NCBI GenBank assembly: GCA_946480995.1 | Contig: CAMLMF010000117.1 | Location: forward strand, 1-7,413 | Direction: 5' to 3' | Source of the DNA: an uncultured Bdellovibrio sp. | GTDB lineage: Bacteria > Bdellovibrionota > Bdellovibrionia > Bdellovibrionales > Bdellovibrionaceae | Length of the DNA: 7,413 nucleotides | Notes under the pieces: model-generated | What the model saw: only the letters and a program-made list of their open reading frames with translations | Told to the model about the DNA's origin: nothing | Database searches by the model: none | Part shown: positions 6,998 through 7,413 of the stretch, in pieces | Layout: every line of letters begins with the position of its first letter | Position numbering within the stretch: the first letter of the stretch is position 1 | Translations under genes and position numbers: made by a program

Positions 6998-7413
6998 TTA
7001 ACGGCACATTTCTAAATTATCGACGATAGCCTGACGATGTTTCGTCAATTCCCGCGAAGTCATTTGCAGCTGTGTTTGATCGCAGTGATTTTCTTGCACC
7101 TGCTTCACAATGCTGTCCTTTTCTGATTCCGTGAGGGCCAAATTCCAAATCAGTTTCACCTTCAGCCACTGTTGCAAGTACTGACAGCGATACGCCATAT
7201 TCGGTGGCATATATTCTTCAGGAGTTCGATCCCCCTTCATACTGTTTTCGCGACCAAACACTGGTAACAAATGAAATTCGTTCCCCATAAAGTTCGCATA
7301 CAAGCAGCGCTGTGTTTTGTTCCACTTGTAGGCACCACTAATATAAGCATTTTTTAGCGGCACGAAATGATCAATCTGAATGTCACTAGCGTCCGTGTAG
7401 GCACGCCCCGTAT
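6998..7413 (-). CDS. HNH endonuclease, DUF1524-like, N-terminus missing
   Basis: The frame enters from the right edge and is open for 137 codons to TAA at 7000-6998. The apparent GTG start at 7363 is internal, because the catalytic IDH lies upstream of it. Visible residues include QIDHFVPLKNAYISGAYKW (D14-H15 as the HNH core), YANFMGNEFHLLPV (N44) and GRENSMKGDRTPEEYMPP (N56, K59, D61), then YRCQYLQQWLKVKLIWNL. This is the conserved order of the small bacterial HNH/DUF1524 nucleases (IDHxVPL, then NxxxL, N..KGD..P, then C.Y...W...K..W.L). Four Cys (36, 76, 110, 136) suggest disulfides and secretion, as in many members of this group, but the signal-peptide region is outside the window. Expected activity is metal-dependent DNA cleavage; a role in degrading foreign or prey DNA is speculation. 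It precedes the antiporter gene by 40 bp on the same strand. Confidence 0.8.
   Translation of the reverse strand, partial: TGRAYTDASDIQIDHFVPLKNAYISGAYKWNKTQRCLYANFMGNEFHLLPVFGRENSMKGDRTPEEYMPPNMAYRCQYLQQWLKVKLIWNLALTESEKDSIVKQVQENHCDQTQLQMTSRELTKHRQAIVDNLEMCR

Noticed and set aside
7012..7046. TTGACG...GATAAT as an antiporter promoter on the minus strand
   Set aside because: The spacer is 21 bp, too long for a sigma70-type promoter, and it lies within the nuclease coding region.

Overview
The window reads as a chromosomal fragment from a Gram-negative bacterium, most likely a Bdellovibrio-like member of the Bdellovibrionota. This is an inference from the gene content (a cysteine-bearing HExxH metalloprotease, a secreted-type HNH nuclease and a full-length fused ABCC-like exporter), from the moderate base composition and from general protein style; no marker gene is present to settle it. 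The first 17 bases exactly match the end of the Illumina TruSeq read-2 adapter. The left edge is therefore an untrimmed sequencing/assembly end, not genome.

Layout: a 5'-truncated zinc metalloprotease gene (18-1715, +) converges on a very large ABC exporter gene (1730-5425, -). A shared hairpin terminator lies between them, with the protease stop codon in its loop. Upstream of the exporter is a 242-bp intergenic region (5426-5667). On the minus strand it carries a sigma70-like promoter and then an 18-codon micro-ORF with a near-perfect AGGAGG Shine-Dalgarno, ending about 85 bp before the exporter start. A second tiny ORF overlaps the exporter start codon. Farther right, also on the minus strand, are a putative Na+/H+ antiporter of the NhaD/ArsB-like (PF07399-type) group (5668-6957) and the 3' part of an HNH/DUF1524-like endonuclease gene that runs off the right edge (6998-7413). 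A 9-bp hairpin sits between nuclease and antiporter, right at the antiporter start.

The nuclease, antiporter and exporter genes lie on one strand, but the gap and promoter before the exporter suggest at least two transcription units. Nothing in the sequence ties the genes into one pathway. The protease and nuclease look extracytoplasmic, while the exporter and antiporter are inner-membrane transporters. The most interesting item is the exporter leader: a micro-ORF with by far the best ribosome-binding site in the window, ahead of a eukaryotic-style multidrug-type ABC transporter. That arrangement recalls leader-peptide (ribosome-sensing) control of drug exporters. No tRNA, rRNA, CRISPR, insertion sequence or phage gene was seen.
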